From: [Flexibacter] sp. ATCC 35208 | Lineage (GTDB): Bacteria > Bacteroidota > Bacteroidia > Chitinophagales > Chitinophagaceae | Length of the DNA stretch: 64,000 bases | NCBI RefSeq assembly: GCF_001975825.1 | Contig: NZ_MTKN01000035.1 | Location: 1-64,000 of the forward strand | Direction: 5' to 3' | In this document: one piece after another, positions 35,386 to 43,347 of the stretch | How positions within the stretch are numbered: position 1 is the first letter of the stretch | Layout: the number at the start of each line of letters is the position of its first letter | Notes under the pieces: model-generated | What the model saw: only the letters and a program-made list of their open reading frames with translations | Told to the model about the DNA's origin: nothing | Database searches by the model: none | Program-made: the position numbers and the translations under genes

Positions 35386-36081
35386 TTAGATTTCAAATAC
35401 CAGTCCTCTCGTCTTTAGTTCTTCGTATTTCAGTTTATCAAACCGGTATAGGTGTGCACCTTTCTTGGAGGTGGTTTTGTCCTTTTCTTCCAGTTTTTCC
35501 AATATATTCATGGAGAGGATCTTCTTTCTGAAGTTGCGTTTGTCCAGCTCATGTTGAAAGATCTCTTCATACAAGCTGCGTAGCTGTGACAAAGTAAATT
35601 TCTCCGGCAGCAGTTCAAAACCGATGGGATGAAAGTGCGCATTGTCACGCAGTTTCTTCAGGGCATCGGCGATCATTTGCCTGTGGTCAAAGATCAGGTT
35701 AGGAATTTGATGCAGTTCCAGCCAGTGCGCACTATACGTCTGCGAAGGAACATGCTCCTGCTCTGTAATGCGGATCAACGCATAGTAAGCCATCGAGATC
35801 ACTCTTGCACCTGAATCGCGCCCTACATCTCCATAACACCCTAATTGATCCATGTAAATGTTTTCCAATCCCGTGGTTTGTTTCAGTACGCGGGCAGCAG
35901 CATCGTCTACACTTTCATCTTTCTGAAGAAAACCTCCCATCAGTGACCAGTCTCCCTGCATGGGATCTACTTTTCGCTGCATGATCAGTAATTTCAGCCT
36001 TCCATTTTCAAACCCAAAAATTATACAGTCTACTGCTACCAGGTGCTGAGGAACATTTGCATAAAATGATTGTGCACTCAT
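35386..36081 (-). CDS. NUDIX-domain transcriptional regulator, NrtR/AraR-like
   Basis: A 231-residue protein with an N-terminal NUDIX fold (about 10-145) and a C-terminal winged helix (about 155-231). The NUDIX box starts GGFLQKDESVDDAAARVL, but the catalytic R-E-x-x-E-E core is replaced by R-V-L-K-Q, so hydrolysis is unlikely. That is the hallmark of NrtR-type regulators, in which the domain senses a sugar or nucleotide ligand. In Bacteroidota such proteins regulate sugar or NAD metabolism. It is the first gene of the four-gene operon that also encodes the small winged-helix protein and the kinase pair. No sugar-catabolic genes adjoin it. The ligand is unknown. Confidence 0.85.
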   Translation of the reverse strand: MSAQSFYANVPQHLVAVDCIIFGFENGRLKLLIMQRKVDPMQGDWSLMGGFLQKDESVDDAAARVLKQTTGLENIYMDQLGCYGDVGRDSGARVISMAYYALIRITEQEHVPSQTYSAHWLELHQIPNLIFDHRQMIADALKKLRDNAHFHPIGFELLPEKFTLSQLRSLYEEIFQHELDKRNFRKKILSMNILEKLEEKDKTTSKKGAHLYRFDKLKYEELKTRGLVFEI

Positions 36082-36267
36082 TGAAAATTAATTGTCTGCG
36101 TGGTTGACGGCCCTCTTAGTTATTGCAGCTGGCAAGACCGTGAACCCTGTTGTTTTTCATCTATTAGCTGCAAAGATGCTACATTTTCCTGCTACTTCCG
36201 GCACCAGAAATAACTTTTACTAAAACGACAGCCACGTGGATGCGCTGCCAATATTGGACTGGTATAG

Positions 36268-36756
36268 CTATTTCTTCGCGTATTCGCTATAATCAGTACC
36301 CGGAATCTTCGTCACACCGACCTGTCGTAATAGTGTGACCAACTGGCCCCGGTGATAAGTAGCATGATTGAAAACGTGCATCAGTATTTCTATAACGGTT
36401 AATTTACCATATTGTTTCTGGCTGTTGTAATAAGCTACCGTATGGGGTAATTTTACGGGGTTGATCTGCTGCACCATTTCCAGCAATTGCCGGGATATAG
36501 TGAGCCACTCATCACAAGCCACCTCAAATGTACCCTGAAACTTAGGTGCCGGCTTCTGCGTCTGCTCCACCAACTCTATTCGTTGCTTCCACACACTTTC
36601 CGCATCCCACACATGATACACCGTCTGGCGTATGCTGGGAAAACTACTCACAACCTCCTGATCCAGCTGCGCTTCCGTTAGCTTTTTCAGTACCGTCACT
36701 AAGCGCTGATTGGCCCAAAGGTGGTAACCAGCCAGATTGAGTACGACTTCCTTCAA
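36268..36756 (-). CDS. DinB-family protein
   Basis: A 162-residue four-helix-bundle protein of the DinB/YfiT class. The expected metal-binding His residues appear in VYHVWDAE near residue 48 and in the C-terminal FNHATYHRGQ near residue 130-138. Members include thiol transferases using bacillithiol or mycothiol, and many with no known activity. There is a 186-nt gap to the NrtR-like gene downstream, so it is probably not in that operon. It is divergent from the GNAT gene at 36820. Confidence 0.85.
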   Translation of the reverse strand: MKEVVLNLAGYHLWANQRLVTVLKKLTEAQLDQEVVSSFPSIRQTVYHVWDAESVWKQRIELVEQTQKPAPKFQGTFEVACDEWLTISRQLLEMVQQINPVKLPHTVAYYNSQKQYGKLTVIEILMHVFNHATYHRGQLVTLLRQVGVTKIPGTDYSEYAKK

Positions 36757-36819
36757 TATTATTGAGTTTTTATTACCTTCAACAAAATACCGAAATTTTA
36801 TACAACAGTAAAAATATAT

Positions 36820-37272
36820 ATGACACCCATTACCATCAGGAATGTACGAATAGAGGATTGCCCACGCTTATTGGAACTGATCAGGGAACTGGCGGAATAC
36901 GAGAAAGCACCACATGAAGTGACCGTAACACTAGAACAGTTCACTGATGCCGGATTTGGAAAAAGCCCTGTCTGGAAAGCTTTTGCAGCTGTAGATGGAG
37001 ATCAGATCATTGGGTTTGCCCTCTATTACATCCGCTATTCTACCTGGAAAGGTTGTCGTATGTACCTGGAAGACCTGCTGGTGACAGAAAGCTATAGGGG
37101 CAAGGGGATTGGTAAAATGCTGTTTGACAAGCTGTTGGAAGAAGCAAGGACCCAAAATTACAACGGCATGGTTTGGCAGGTACTGGAATGGAATGAACCG
37201 GCTATTAATTTTTATAAAAAATACGATGCCAGCTTCGATCCTGAGTGGTGGAATGCCAGCATCAGTTTTTAA
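36820..37272 (+). CDS. GNAT-family N-acetyltransferase, SSAT-like
   Basis: A 150-residue acetyltransferase. Motif A is LLVTESYRGKGIGKMLF near residue 90, with the acetyl-CoA pyrophosphate loop RGKGIG, and motif B includes VLEWNEPAINFYKKY. The end WWNAS and the MYLEDL strand resemble spermidine/diamine acetyltransferases. The acceptor is probably a small amine, but this is a family-level guess. The next gene begins 12 nt downstream and encodes another GNAT protein, so the two form an operon. Confidence 0.85.
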   Translation: MTPITIRNVRIEDCPRLLELIRELAEYEKAPHEVTVTLEQFTDAGFGKSPVWKAFAAVDGDQIIGFALYYIRYSTWKGCRMYLEDLLVTESYRGKGIGKMLFDKLLEEARTQNYNGMVWQVLEWNEPAINFYKKYDASFDPEWWNASISF

Positions 37273-37284
37273 TCATCTTTGATT

Positions 37285-38130
37285 ATGCTTTATAGATTCC
37301 ACCACCTGCGCGGTATTGCTACCAGGCAACTTTGCCAGGTGTTTAATGAAGCCTTTAGTGATTATGTCATTCCTATGCAACTGACAGTTTCGTTGTTGCA
37401 GCAGAAAATGACAGGAGAAAGTATACAGCTGGATTGCTCGGCAGGAGCTTTTCAGGGGGATGAGTTGTATGGGTTTATATTGCATGGGAGGGATGAAAGC
37501 TGTCCGGAAGTGTTGTACAATGGAGGGACAGGCGTAATTCCACAGGCACGTGGGCAGCATTTGGTACAGGAATTATATGAGTATTTTATACCAAAATACC
37601 AGGAGCAGGGGGTGAAGAAGATCTTGCTGGAAGTGATAGGCAGTAATAAGAAAGCGATTAAAGCTTATGAAAATGCGGGGTTTGAGCAGCAAAGGAATTT
37701 CTTGTGTTTTAAAGGGGAAATTCCTTTAAAAAAGAAAGAAAGAAAAGGGATTATTATTCAAAAAAGCGTTTTGCCTCCTGAGATCTTACTCGCTCCTTTT
37801 GCGGATCAGGTACCCAGCTGGTCGAATAGTATAGCGAGTTTGAGAAGGGAGAAACAATATACTACTACGTGGGTAGCAATTTTTGAAAATGAAATAGTAG
37901 GGTATATCAGTGTATATCTTGCCAGCAGGCGGATAAGACAGATAGGGGTGCGAAAGGATTTGCGGCGAAAAGGGATCGGAACCTCCTTAATACAACAGGT
38001 GGCCGAGGCACTAGGGAATCCTTTTAGTCTTATTAATGTGGATGAAAAAAACGAAAGCCTTATAAAATTCTTAGCACATATCGGCATGTCTCAAATACTT
38101 ACCCAACAAGAAATGAAACTCTCTTTATAA
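37285..38130 (+). CDS. Tandem GNAT-domain acetyltransferase
   Basis: A 281-residue protein made of two GNAT folds. The first (about 1-140) has a divergent acetyl-CoA loop, ARGQHL, in GVIPQARGQHLVQEL and the conserved KKAIKAYENAGF. The second (about 150-281) has a standard loop in VRKDLRRKGIGTSL and the NESLIKFLAHIGM segment. The N-terminal half may therefore be the acceptor-binding half, with catalysis in the second. I prefer ATG 37285 over the TTG at 37279. Substrate unknown. Confidence 0.83.
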   Translation: MLYRFHHLRGIATRQLCQVFNEAFSDYVIPMQLTVSLLQQKMTGESIQLDCSAGAFQGDELYGFILHGRDESCPEVLYNGGTGVIPQARGQHLVQELYEYFIPKYQEQGVKKILLEVIGSNKKAIKAYENAGFEQQRNFLCFKGEIPLKKKERKGIIIQKSVLPPEILLAPFADQVPSWSNSIASLRREKQYTTTWVAIFENEIVGYISVYLASRRIRQIGVRKDLRRKGIGTSLIQQVAEALGNPFSLINVDEKNESLIKFLAHIGMSQILTQQEMKLSL

Positions 38131-38151
38131 AGCCGGCTGCAGGTCTCACCA

Positions 38152-38194
38152 AAATACAAAGAGCTTTTGCCTGCGGCAAAAGCTCTTTGTATTT
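38152..38194. terminator. Strong bidirectional terminator
   Basis: A perfect 20-bp stem runs from AAATACAAAGAG into CTTTTGCC with a three-base loop. It is located between the convergent GNAT and fabD genes and carries A- and T-rich ends suited to both directions. Confidence 0.9.
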
Positions 38195-38208
38195 GTATAG
38201 AATTACGC

Positions 38209-39102
38209 TTAATTAATTCCGTTTACCACAGCCTCTTTATGAATCTTCTGGATCAACCCCTGCAGCACCTTCCCAGGCCCTGCCTCTGTAAAATTAGTCG
38301 CTCCATCCGCCACCATAGCCTGCACTGACTGTGTCCACTTCACCGCTCCTGTCAACTGATCAATCAGATTCTGCTTGATCTCCTCCGGATTACTCACCGC
38401 CTTCGCTACCACATTCTGGTACACAGGACAATTAGGCGTATTAAATGTCGTCTTCTCTATCGCAGCCTTCAGCTCTTCCTTAGCCGGCGCCATCAGCGGA
38501 CTATGAAAAGCCCCACCCACAGGCAATACCAGCGCACGTTTTGCACCCGCTGCCTTCATTCTTTCACAAGCCACTTCAATCCCCTTCAGTGAACCGGAAA
38601 TTACCAGCTGACCGGGACAATTATAATTAGCCGCTACTACCACCTCACCGGTTTCATCACTCACCGCTTTACAAATTTCTTCCACCTTCGCATCTTCCAG
38701 GCCCAATACCGCCGCCATCGTAGAAGGATTCTGTTCACACGCCTTCTGCATAGCAGTCGCCCTGATGTAAACCAGTTTCAGCGCATCTTCAAAAGTAAGT
38801 GCACCATTCGCTACCAGCGATGAAAACTCACCCAGCGAGTGACCAGCCACCATATCAGGCTTCGCACCTTCGGCTCCACACAGAAATGCAATCACACTGT
38901 GCAGAAATACAGCCGGTTGTGTTACACGGGTTTGCTTCAGGTCCTCGTCAGTACCTGTAAACATTACATCAGATATACGAAAACCGAGGATCTCGTTCGC
39001 CTTCTCAAATAATTCTTTTGCAGTTGGATTGGTGTCATACAGGTTTTTACCCATACCCGGGAACTGAGCGCCCTGACCGGGAAATACGTAAGCTTGTTTC
39101 AT
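38209..39102 (-). CDS. fabD: Malonyl-CoA:ACP transacylase
   Basis: FabD moves the malonyl group from CoA to acyl carrier protein, supplying all elongation steps of fatty acid synthesis. The 297-residue protein shows the N-terminal FPGQGAQFPGMG, the nucleophile elbow AGHSLGEF (Ser near residue 91), the oxyanion Gln in the first motif and the catalytic His in VGGAFHSPLM near residue 200. The start is taken at 39102 (MKQAYVFPG); an ATG two codons upstream at 39108 is also possible. It is monocistronic, with fabH 7 kb away. Confidence 0.95.
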   Translation of the reverse strand: MKQAYVFPGQGAQFPGMGKNLYDTNPTAKELFEKANEILGFRISDVMFTGTDEDLKQTRVTQPAVFLHSVIAFLCGAEGAKPDMVAGHSLGEFSSLVANGALTFEDALKLVYIRATAMQKACEQNPSTMAAVLGLEDAKVEEICKAVSDETGEVVVAANYNCPGQLVISGSLKGIEVACERMKAAGAKRALVLPVGGAFHSPLMAPAKEELKAAIEKTTFNTPNCPVYQNVVAKAVSNPEEIKQNLIDQLTGAVKWTQSVQAMVADGATNFTEAGPGKVLQGLIQKIHKEAVVNGIN

Positions 39103-39222
39103 GTACATTGATTTACGGTTGCCAATCAGACATATGTATTATCATTAAATACATATCTCAGTGATTAGGATTGCAAATATTCATAGTCTTTGTGATATAT
39201 CAAAATTTGCATCCAATAAAAA

Positions 39223-39245
39223 AACCCTCTCGCCGGGAGAGGGTT
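39223..39245 (-). terminator. folE terminator
   Basis: AACCCTCTC and GAGAGGGTT form a 9-bp stem with a five-base loop, followed on the minus strand by a T-run. It begins 12 nt after the folE stop. Confidence 0.8.
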
Positions 39246-39256
39246 CCAATTAACTT

Positions 39257-39850
39257 TTAAATACTATGACCAAGTAGCCGCATGAACTCGCTTCTTGTTC
39301 TGCCATCTTCAAACTGCCCGGAAAAGGCGGAAGTAGTGGTCACCGAGTTCTGCTTCTGCACTCCTCTCATCATCATACACAGGTGCTGTGCCTCTATTAC
39401 CACAGCCACACCCAGGGGTTGCAACGTATCCTGAATAGCATCCAGGATCTGGTGCGTCATGCGCTCCTGTACCTGTAGTCTTCTGGCATATACATCTACC
39501 ACTCTGGCCAGTTTGCTCAGACCGGTAATATACCCGTTAGGGATATAAGCGATGTGCGCCTTACCAAAGAAAGGCAACATATGGTGCTCACACAGGGAAT
39601 ACAATTCGATATCTTTCACAATGACCATTTCACTATATGACTCTGTGAATTTGGCGCTATTCAATATCTCTCTGGCATCCAGCTGATAACCTGTAGTCAG
39701 GTACTGCATTGCTTTCGCTACCCTTTCCGGTGTCTTTTGCAATCCTTCTCTTTCCACATCCTCCCCCAACAGGGAAATACTATTTTTGTAATGCTCGATA
39801 AGATCGGAAGTTACCTTCTCATCGTAAGATTCAACCTTCTTGTAAGCCAT
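39257..39850 (-). CDS. folE: GTP cyclohydrolase I
   Basis: FolE converts GTP to 7,8-dihydroneopterin triphosphate, the shared precursor for folate and for 7-deazaguanines. The 197-residue protein has the zinc ligands in LCEHHMLPFFGK (Cys and His near 87-90) and in AQHLCMMMRG (Cys near 158), and the signature SKLARVVDVYARRLQVQE. It lies 30 nt after queD on the same strand, which suggests that here its main output is directed to queuosine precursors as well as folate. Confidence 0.96.
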   Translation of the reverse strand: MAYKKVESYDEKVTSDLIEHYKNSISLLGEDVEREGLQKTPERVAKAMQYLTTGYQLDAREILNSAKFTESYSEMVIVKDIELYSLCEHHMLPFFGKAHIAYIPNGYITGLSKLARVVDVYARRLQVQERMTHQILDAIQDTLQPLGVAVVIEAQHLCMMMRGVQKQNSVTTTSAFSGQFEDGRTRSEFMRLLGHSI

Positions 39851-39880
39851 TGCTTATTTAAACTTAAGATCAATTAATGA

Positions 39881-40291
39881 CTACCCTCCGTAATATTCCA
39901 CATAGATACGGGGTGTTTCGTACAACTTGATGCAGTGGAGCTGCACGCTTTCCGGCAGGTGCGGAGCCAGCTGCTCCCAGATCCCAATAGCCAGGTTCTC
40001 CGCAGAGGTGAACTTACCAGCCATGAAATCTACATCCATATTGAGGTTGCGGTGGTCTACTTTTTCCACCACATATTCTTCGATTAAATTACCCAGTGTT
40101 TTGGCATTAAAAACAAACCCTGTTTCAGGATCAGGATTGCCTTTTACCGTAACGTGCAATTCATAATTATGACCGTGCCAATTCTCGTTAGCACACTTTC
40201 CAAACACTTCTTTATTTTTTTCCTTACTCCAGGCGGGATTTGATAATTTATGTGCCGCATTGAAGTTCTCCACACGCGTTAAATAGATCAT
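39881..40291 (-). CDS. queD: 6-carboxytetrahydropterin synthase (QueD/PTPS family)
   Basis: QueD turns dihydroneopterin triphosphate into 6-carboxy-tetrahydropterin. The 136-residue protein has the zinc His triad: one His in FNAAHKL near residue 14 and two in WHGHNY near 41-43, plus the catalytic Cys in FGKCANENW near residue 33 and the KVDHRNLN segment. The start at 40291 (MIYLTRVENFNAAH) fits the family and the promoter 22 nt upstream; a longer open frame to 40342 would overrun the promoter. It is followed by folE, and QueE at 3.1 kb acts next. A eukaryote-like pyruvoyl-tetrahydropterin synthase role is possible but less likely in this context. Confidence 0.92.
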   Translation of the reverse strand: MIYLTRVENFNAAHKLSNPAWSKEKNKEVFGKCANENWHGHNYELHVTVKGNPDPETGFVFNAKTLGNLIEEYVVEKVDHRNLNMDVDFMAGKFTSAENLAIGIWEQLAPHLPESVQLHCIKLYETPRIYVEYYGG

Positions 40292-40312
40292 GTGATTAGC
40301 TGCGATTTTCCG

Positions 40313-40320
40313 CAAAAGTA
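40313..40320 (-). promoter_or_regulatory. queD-folE promoter
   Basis: On the minus strand TACTTTTG is a perfect -7 box 21 nt before the queD ATG. It rules out the longer frame to 40342 as the true start. Confidence 0.6.
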
Positions 40321-40386
40321 CAACAATTGAAGGACAAGCCAATCAGCGGGCAGATAAGGCCGGTAGGTCGCTATTCATTTTATTCC

Positions 40387-40394
40387 GATATTTG
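40387..40394 (+). promoter_or_regulatory. mqnB promoter box, near-leaderless
   Basis: GATATTTG differs from TAnnTTTG at one base and ends four bases before the mqnB ATG at 40399. Confidence 0.4.
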
Positions 40395-40398
40395 CATC

Positions 40399-41058
40399 AT
40401 GAAAATTTTGGTCACTGCTGCCACACCTTTCGAGATCAAGCCATTCTCCGACTACCTGTCAGGTCATCATCACCCTGATACCCAGATCACGACACTCGTT
40501 CACGGCATCGGCATGATGCATACTGCCTACCACCTGGGCCGTCACCTTGCCGGTACTCGTCCCGACCTCGTTATACAGGCAGGTATTGCCGGCTGCTTTG
40601 ATCATAGCTGGGAAATGGGCAAAACCGTGATCATAGATAAAGAGCAATTCGGCGACCTCGGTGTGGAAGACGACCAGACCTTCAAAGACCTGTTCGAAAC
40701 CAACCTGTGGCAACCAGATCAACCACCGTTTACTAACAAACAACTGGTGAATCTGTTCGAAGGCGTACCACATTTACCAGCACTCGAACAGGTAAGTGGT
40801 GTCACCATCAATACCGTAAGCGGTAGCGAACGTACCCGCCAAAAACTGGTAGACAAATATAACCCCGCCGTGGAAAGTATGGAAGGCGCTGCCTTTCATT
40901 ACGCCTGCCTGCTGGAAAAAATTCCTTTCTTCCAGCTCCGCAGCATCTCCAACTACGTGGAAGTACGCGATAAGTCCAAATGGAAAATTCCTTTGGCCAT
41001 CCAACAACTCAACGAAACATTGATCACATATATTGAACATCTGAGACAGATACACTAG
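40399..41058 (+). CDS. mqnB: Futalosine hydrolase
   Basis: MqnB removes the base from futalosine to give dehypoxanthine futalosine in the alternative menaquinone pathway. The 219-residue protein is a nucleoside phosphorylase-fold enzyme with VTAATPFEIKP at the start, the QAGIAGCFD motif near residue 60, and the purine-site signature ESMEGAAF near residue 160. Its pairing with mqnD, 36 nt downstream, makes the assignment firm against an MTA/SAH nucleosidase. I take ATG 40399, since an in-frame start at 40327 would lie in the divergent queD promoter. It implies that this organism makes menaquinone through futalosine rather than isochorismate. Confidence 0.92.
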   Translation: MKILVTAATPFEIKPFSDYLSGHHHPDTQITTLVHGIGMMHTAYHLGRHLAGTRPDLVIQAGIAGCFDHSWEMGKTVIIDKEQFGDLGVEDDQTFKDLFETNLWQPDQPPFTNKQLVNLFEGVPHLPALEQVSGVTINTVSGSERTRQKLVDKYNPAVESMEGAAFHYACLLEKIPFFQLRSISNYVEVRDKSKWKIPLAIQQLNETLITYIEHLRQIH

Positions 41059-41094
41059 ATTAACAGCGCTTTCTGCCTCCTAAAGCAAAGCATT

Positions 41095-41880
41095 ATGGAA
41101 TTAACACTCGGATTTTCCCCATGTCCCAACGATACTTTCATCTTTGACGCCATGGTGAATAACAAGATCGACACGAAAGGCATACAATTCAACACCCGCC
41201 TCGAAGATGTGGAAACACTGAACAAATGGGCGCTGGAAGGAAAACTGGATATCACCAAACTAAGCTATGGTGTTCTTCCTAAAGTACTACATCAATACGA
41301 GCTGCTCAACAGTGGCTCGGCCCTGGGCAGAGGTTGTGGCCCGCTCCTGATCGCGAAAAAACCGATCGATAAAGAAAAAATCAAGGATTGTAAAATTGCT
41401 ATTCCAGGCATTAATACCACTGCTAACCTACTCTTCTCCACTGCATTTCCCGAAGCTCAAAACAAGGAAATACTGGTTTTCTCCGACATCGAAAACGCTG
41501 TATTAGATGGTCGTGTAGATGCAGGTGTGATCATTCACGAAAATAGATTCACTTATCAACAAAGAGGTCTGGTCAAAATCATTGACCTGGGTGAATACTG
41601 GGAAAGCACCACCGGCAGCCCGATTCCATTAGGTGGTATCGTGATCCGCAAGTCACTGCCTGCTGCACTGAAACAACAGGTAGACCAACTGATTCATGAT
41701 AGCCTGCAGGAATCATTCAAACACTACCCGACCCTTTCTCCTTTCGTGACATCTCACGCACAGGAAATGGAAGAAAGTGTAATGCGCCAACATATAGAAC
41801 TCTATGTAAATGACTTCTCCCTCGACCTGGGCGAAGCCGGCAGAGCTGCCGTAGACCGACTCATGGCAGCCGCTTTATAA
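41095..41880 (+). CDS. mqnD: 1,4-dihydroxy-6-naphthoate synthase
   Basis: MqnD converts cyclic dehypoxanthine futalosine to 1,4-dihydroxy-6-naphthoate. The 261-residue protein resembles a periplasmic-binding-protein fold without a signal peptide. The hallmark GFSPCPNDTFIFDAMV opens it, and the active-site region includes GRGCGPL near residue 80 and the His in GVIIHENRF near residue 145. It forms an operon with mqnB. mqnA, mqnC and mqnE are not in the window. Confidence 0.94.
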   Translation: MELTLGFSPCPNDTFIFDAMVNNKIDTKGIQFNTRLEDVETLNKWALEGKLDITKLSYGVLPKVLHQYELLNSGSALGRGCGPLLIAKKPIDKEKIKDCKIAIPGINTTANLLFSTAFPEAQNKEILVFSDIENAVLDGRVDAGVIIHENRFTYQQRGLVKIIDLGEYWESTTGSPIPLGGIVIRKSLPAALKQQVDQLIHDSLQESFKHYPTLSPFVTSHAQEMEESVMRQHIELYVNDFSLDLGEAGRAAVDRLMAAAL

Positions 41881-41888
41881 TATTGAAG

Positions 41889-41923
41889 AAGCAGTCGCGT
41901 TAACTTTTCGCGACTGCTTTTTT
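41889..41923. terminator. mqnD terminator that shares bases with the photolyase gene end
   Basis: AAGCAGTCGCG and CGCGACTGCTT form a perfect 11-bp stem with a nine-base loop and T-run. The right arm encodes the last codons of the convergent photolyase gene, whose stop codon lies in the loop. Confidence 0.82.
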
Positions 41924-43207
41924 ATATACTTCCAATACTCTTTTTCTCGCTTCTTCATGAATGACCATAGGTGTAGGATATGTTAACTGATCCAACTCAG
42001 GCACCCACTTACGCACATATTTCAAATCAGGATCAAATCGCTCTGTTTGCAATGAAGGATTAAACACCCTGAAATAAGGTGCCGCATCACATCCACATCC
42101 TGCCGCCCATTGCCAGTTGCCATTATTAGCTGCCAGATCATAATCCAGTAACTTCGCTGCAAAATAAGCCTCTCCCCATCTCCAATCTATCAGCAAATGC
42201 TTTGTTAAAAAACTCGCCGTGATCATACGCACTCTGTTGTGCATAAAACCAGTCGTATTCAATTCACGCATACCTGCATCCACAATAGGATAGCCAGTTT
42301 CACCATCACACCATTTTTTAAACTCCGCTTCATTATTTCTCCACTTTATCTTATCATATTCATTTCTGAATGACTGATGCACGACATGTGGATAATGCCA
42401 CAATATCATGGAGAAGAAATCTCTCCATATCAACTCTCCTAAAAATGTTTGATTCAAATGATTCGCACGCTCTGCCAGTTCTCTCACACTGACCGTACCA
42501 AAACGCAGGTGTAATCCCAAATGTGTAGTGCCATGTATACCCGGTATATCCCTGGTTTTATCATAATTTTCAATCAGGCTATCCTTTACTTTTACACCAG
42601 GAAAATCCCGCTCACCGGCCAGGAATCCCATGGTTCGCAAAGGAGGGATACGCGTGCTTTTTTGTTTGTAGAAGTTACCGAAGTACTTTTCCACAGGATA
42701 CGCTTTCAGATAAAAATCATTCAGCTTCGCTCTCCATTTTTTACTGTAAGGCGTGTAAATTGTATACGGTTCTCCGTTATCTTTCAGTACTTCATCCCTG
42801 TCAAAGATCACCTGATCTTTATACACTTTAAATCCAATTTCCTTCCCTTTCAAAAGCCTTCCGATGGCCTTATCCCGCTCACGCGCATAAGGTTCATAAT
42901 CGATATTGGCATACACCGTCTGCACATCATAATGAGTGGTGTAATGCTTAAAGGCTTCTTCAGGAGTACCATAAAACACATCCAGACTGCTACCCAGTTT
43001 TGCTAATTGTTCCTGCATCTCTTCCAGGGTATCACGAATAAAAGTAACCCTGCGGTCATATTTATCTACAAGATCATTCAGAATGACAGTGTCAAATACA
43101 AATACAGGTACGACAGGATGTTCTGATTTTAAAGCATGGTACAACGCAGCATGATCCAATAATCGCAAATCACGGCGTAACCAGCACAAATTAACGGTGG
43201 GGAGCAT
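41900..43207 (-). CDS. phr: Deoxyribodipyrimidine photolyase (cryptochrome/photolyase family)
   Basis: A 435-residue flavoprotein that repairs UV-induced pyrimidine dimers using blue light. The N-terminal antenna domain starts LCWLRRDLRLLDHAAL; the FAD domain has the TTHLGLHLRFGTVS stretch near residue 230, the LIWRDFF and DAGMRELNTTGFMHNRVRM helices, and WQWAAGCGCDAAPYFR near residue 375, where known photolyases have a similar FAD/dimer-binding loop. It is full length for a class I-type enzyme. Some close relatives act on single-stranded DNA or as photoreceptors; repair is the default inference. Its last codons double as a stem arm of the mqnD terminator. Confidence 0.9.
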   Translation of the reverse strand: MLPTVNLCWLRRDLRLLDHAALYHALKSEHPVVPVFVFDTVILNDLVDKYDRRVTFIRDTLEEMQEQLAKLGSSLDVFYGTPEEAFKHYTTHYDVQTVYANIDYEPYARERDKAIGRLLKGKEIGFKVYKDQVIFDRDEVLKDNGEPYTIYTPYSKKWRAKLNDFYLKAYPVEKYFGNFYKQKSTRIPPLRTMGFLAGERDFPGVKVKDSLIENYDKTRDIPGIHGTTHLGLHLRFGTVSVRELAERANHLNQTFLGELIWRDFFSMILWHYPHVVHQSFRNEYDKIKWRNNEAEFKKWCDGETGYPIVDAGMRELNTTGFMHNRVRMITASFLTKHLLIDWRWGEAYFAAKLLDYDLAANNGNWQWAAGCGCDAAPYFRVFNPSLQTERFDPDLKYVRKWVPELDQLTYPTPMVIHEEARKRVLEVYKKAVAKS

Positions 43208-43347
43208 AATAGAGGTTAGTTTTTGTAATTCTCAATGAAACATTCCGTGTACAATATTAAGACGTAATACTCAAATAAAGTATTACAAAAAATACGCCAC
43301 TGCTGCGCATCTTCAGCGAATTACCATATTAATAATTGGGGGATATT

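Noticed and set aside
36082..36267. tRNA or small RNA gene in the gap before the NrtR-like gene
   Set aside because: No cloverleaf, T-arm consensus or terminator-like hairpin was found.
40292..40342. Longer queD start
   Set aside because: The extension covers the TACTTTTG promoter box and has no match to the family N-terminus.
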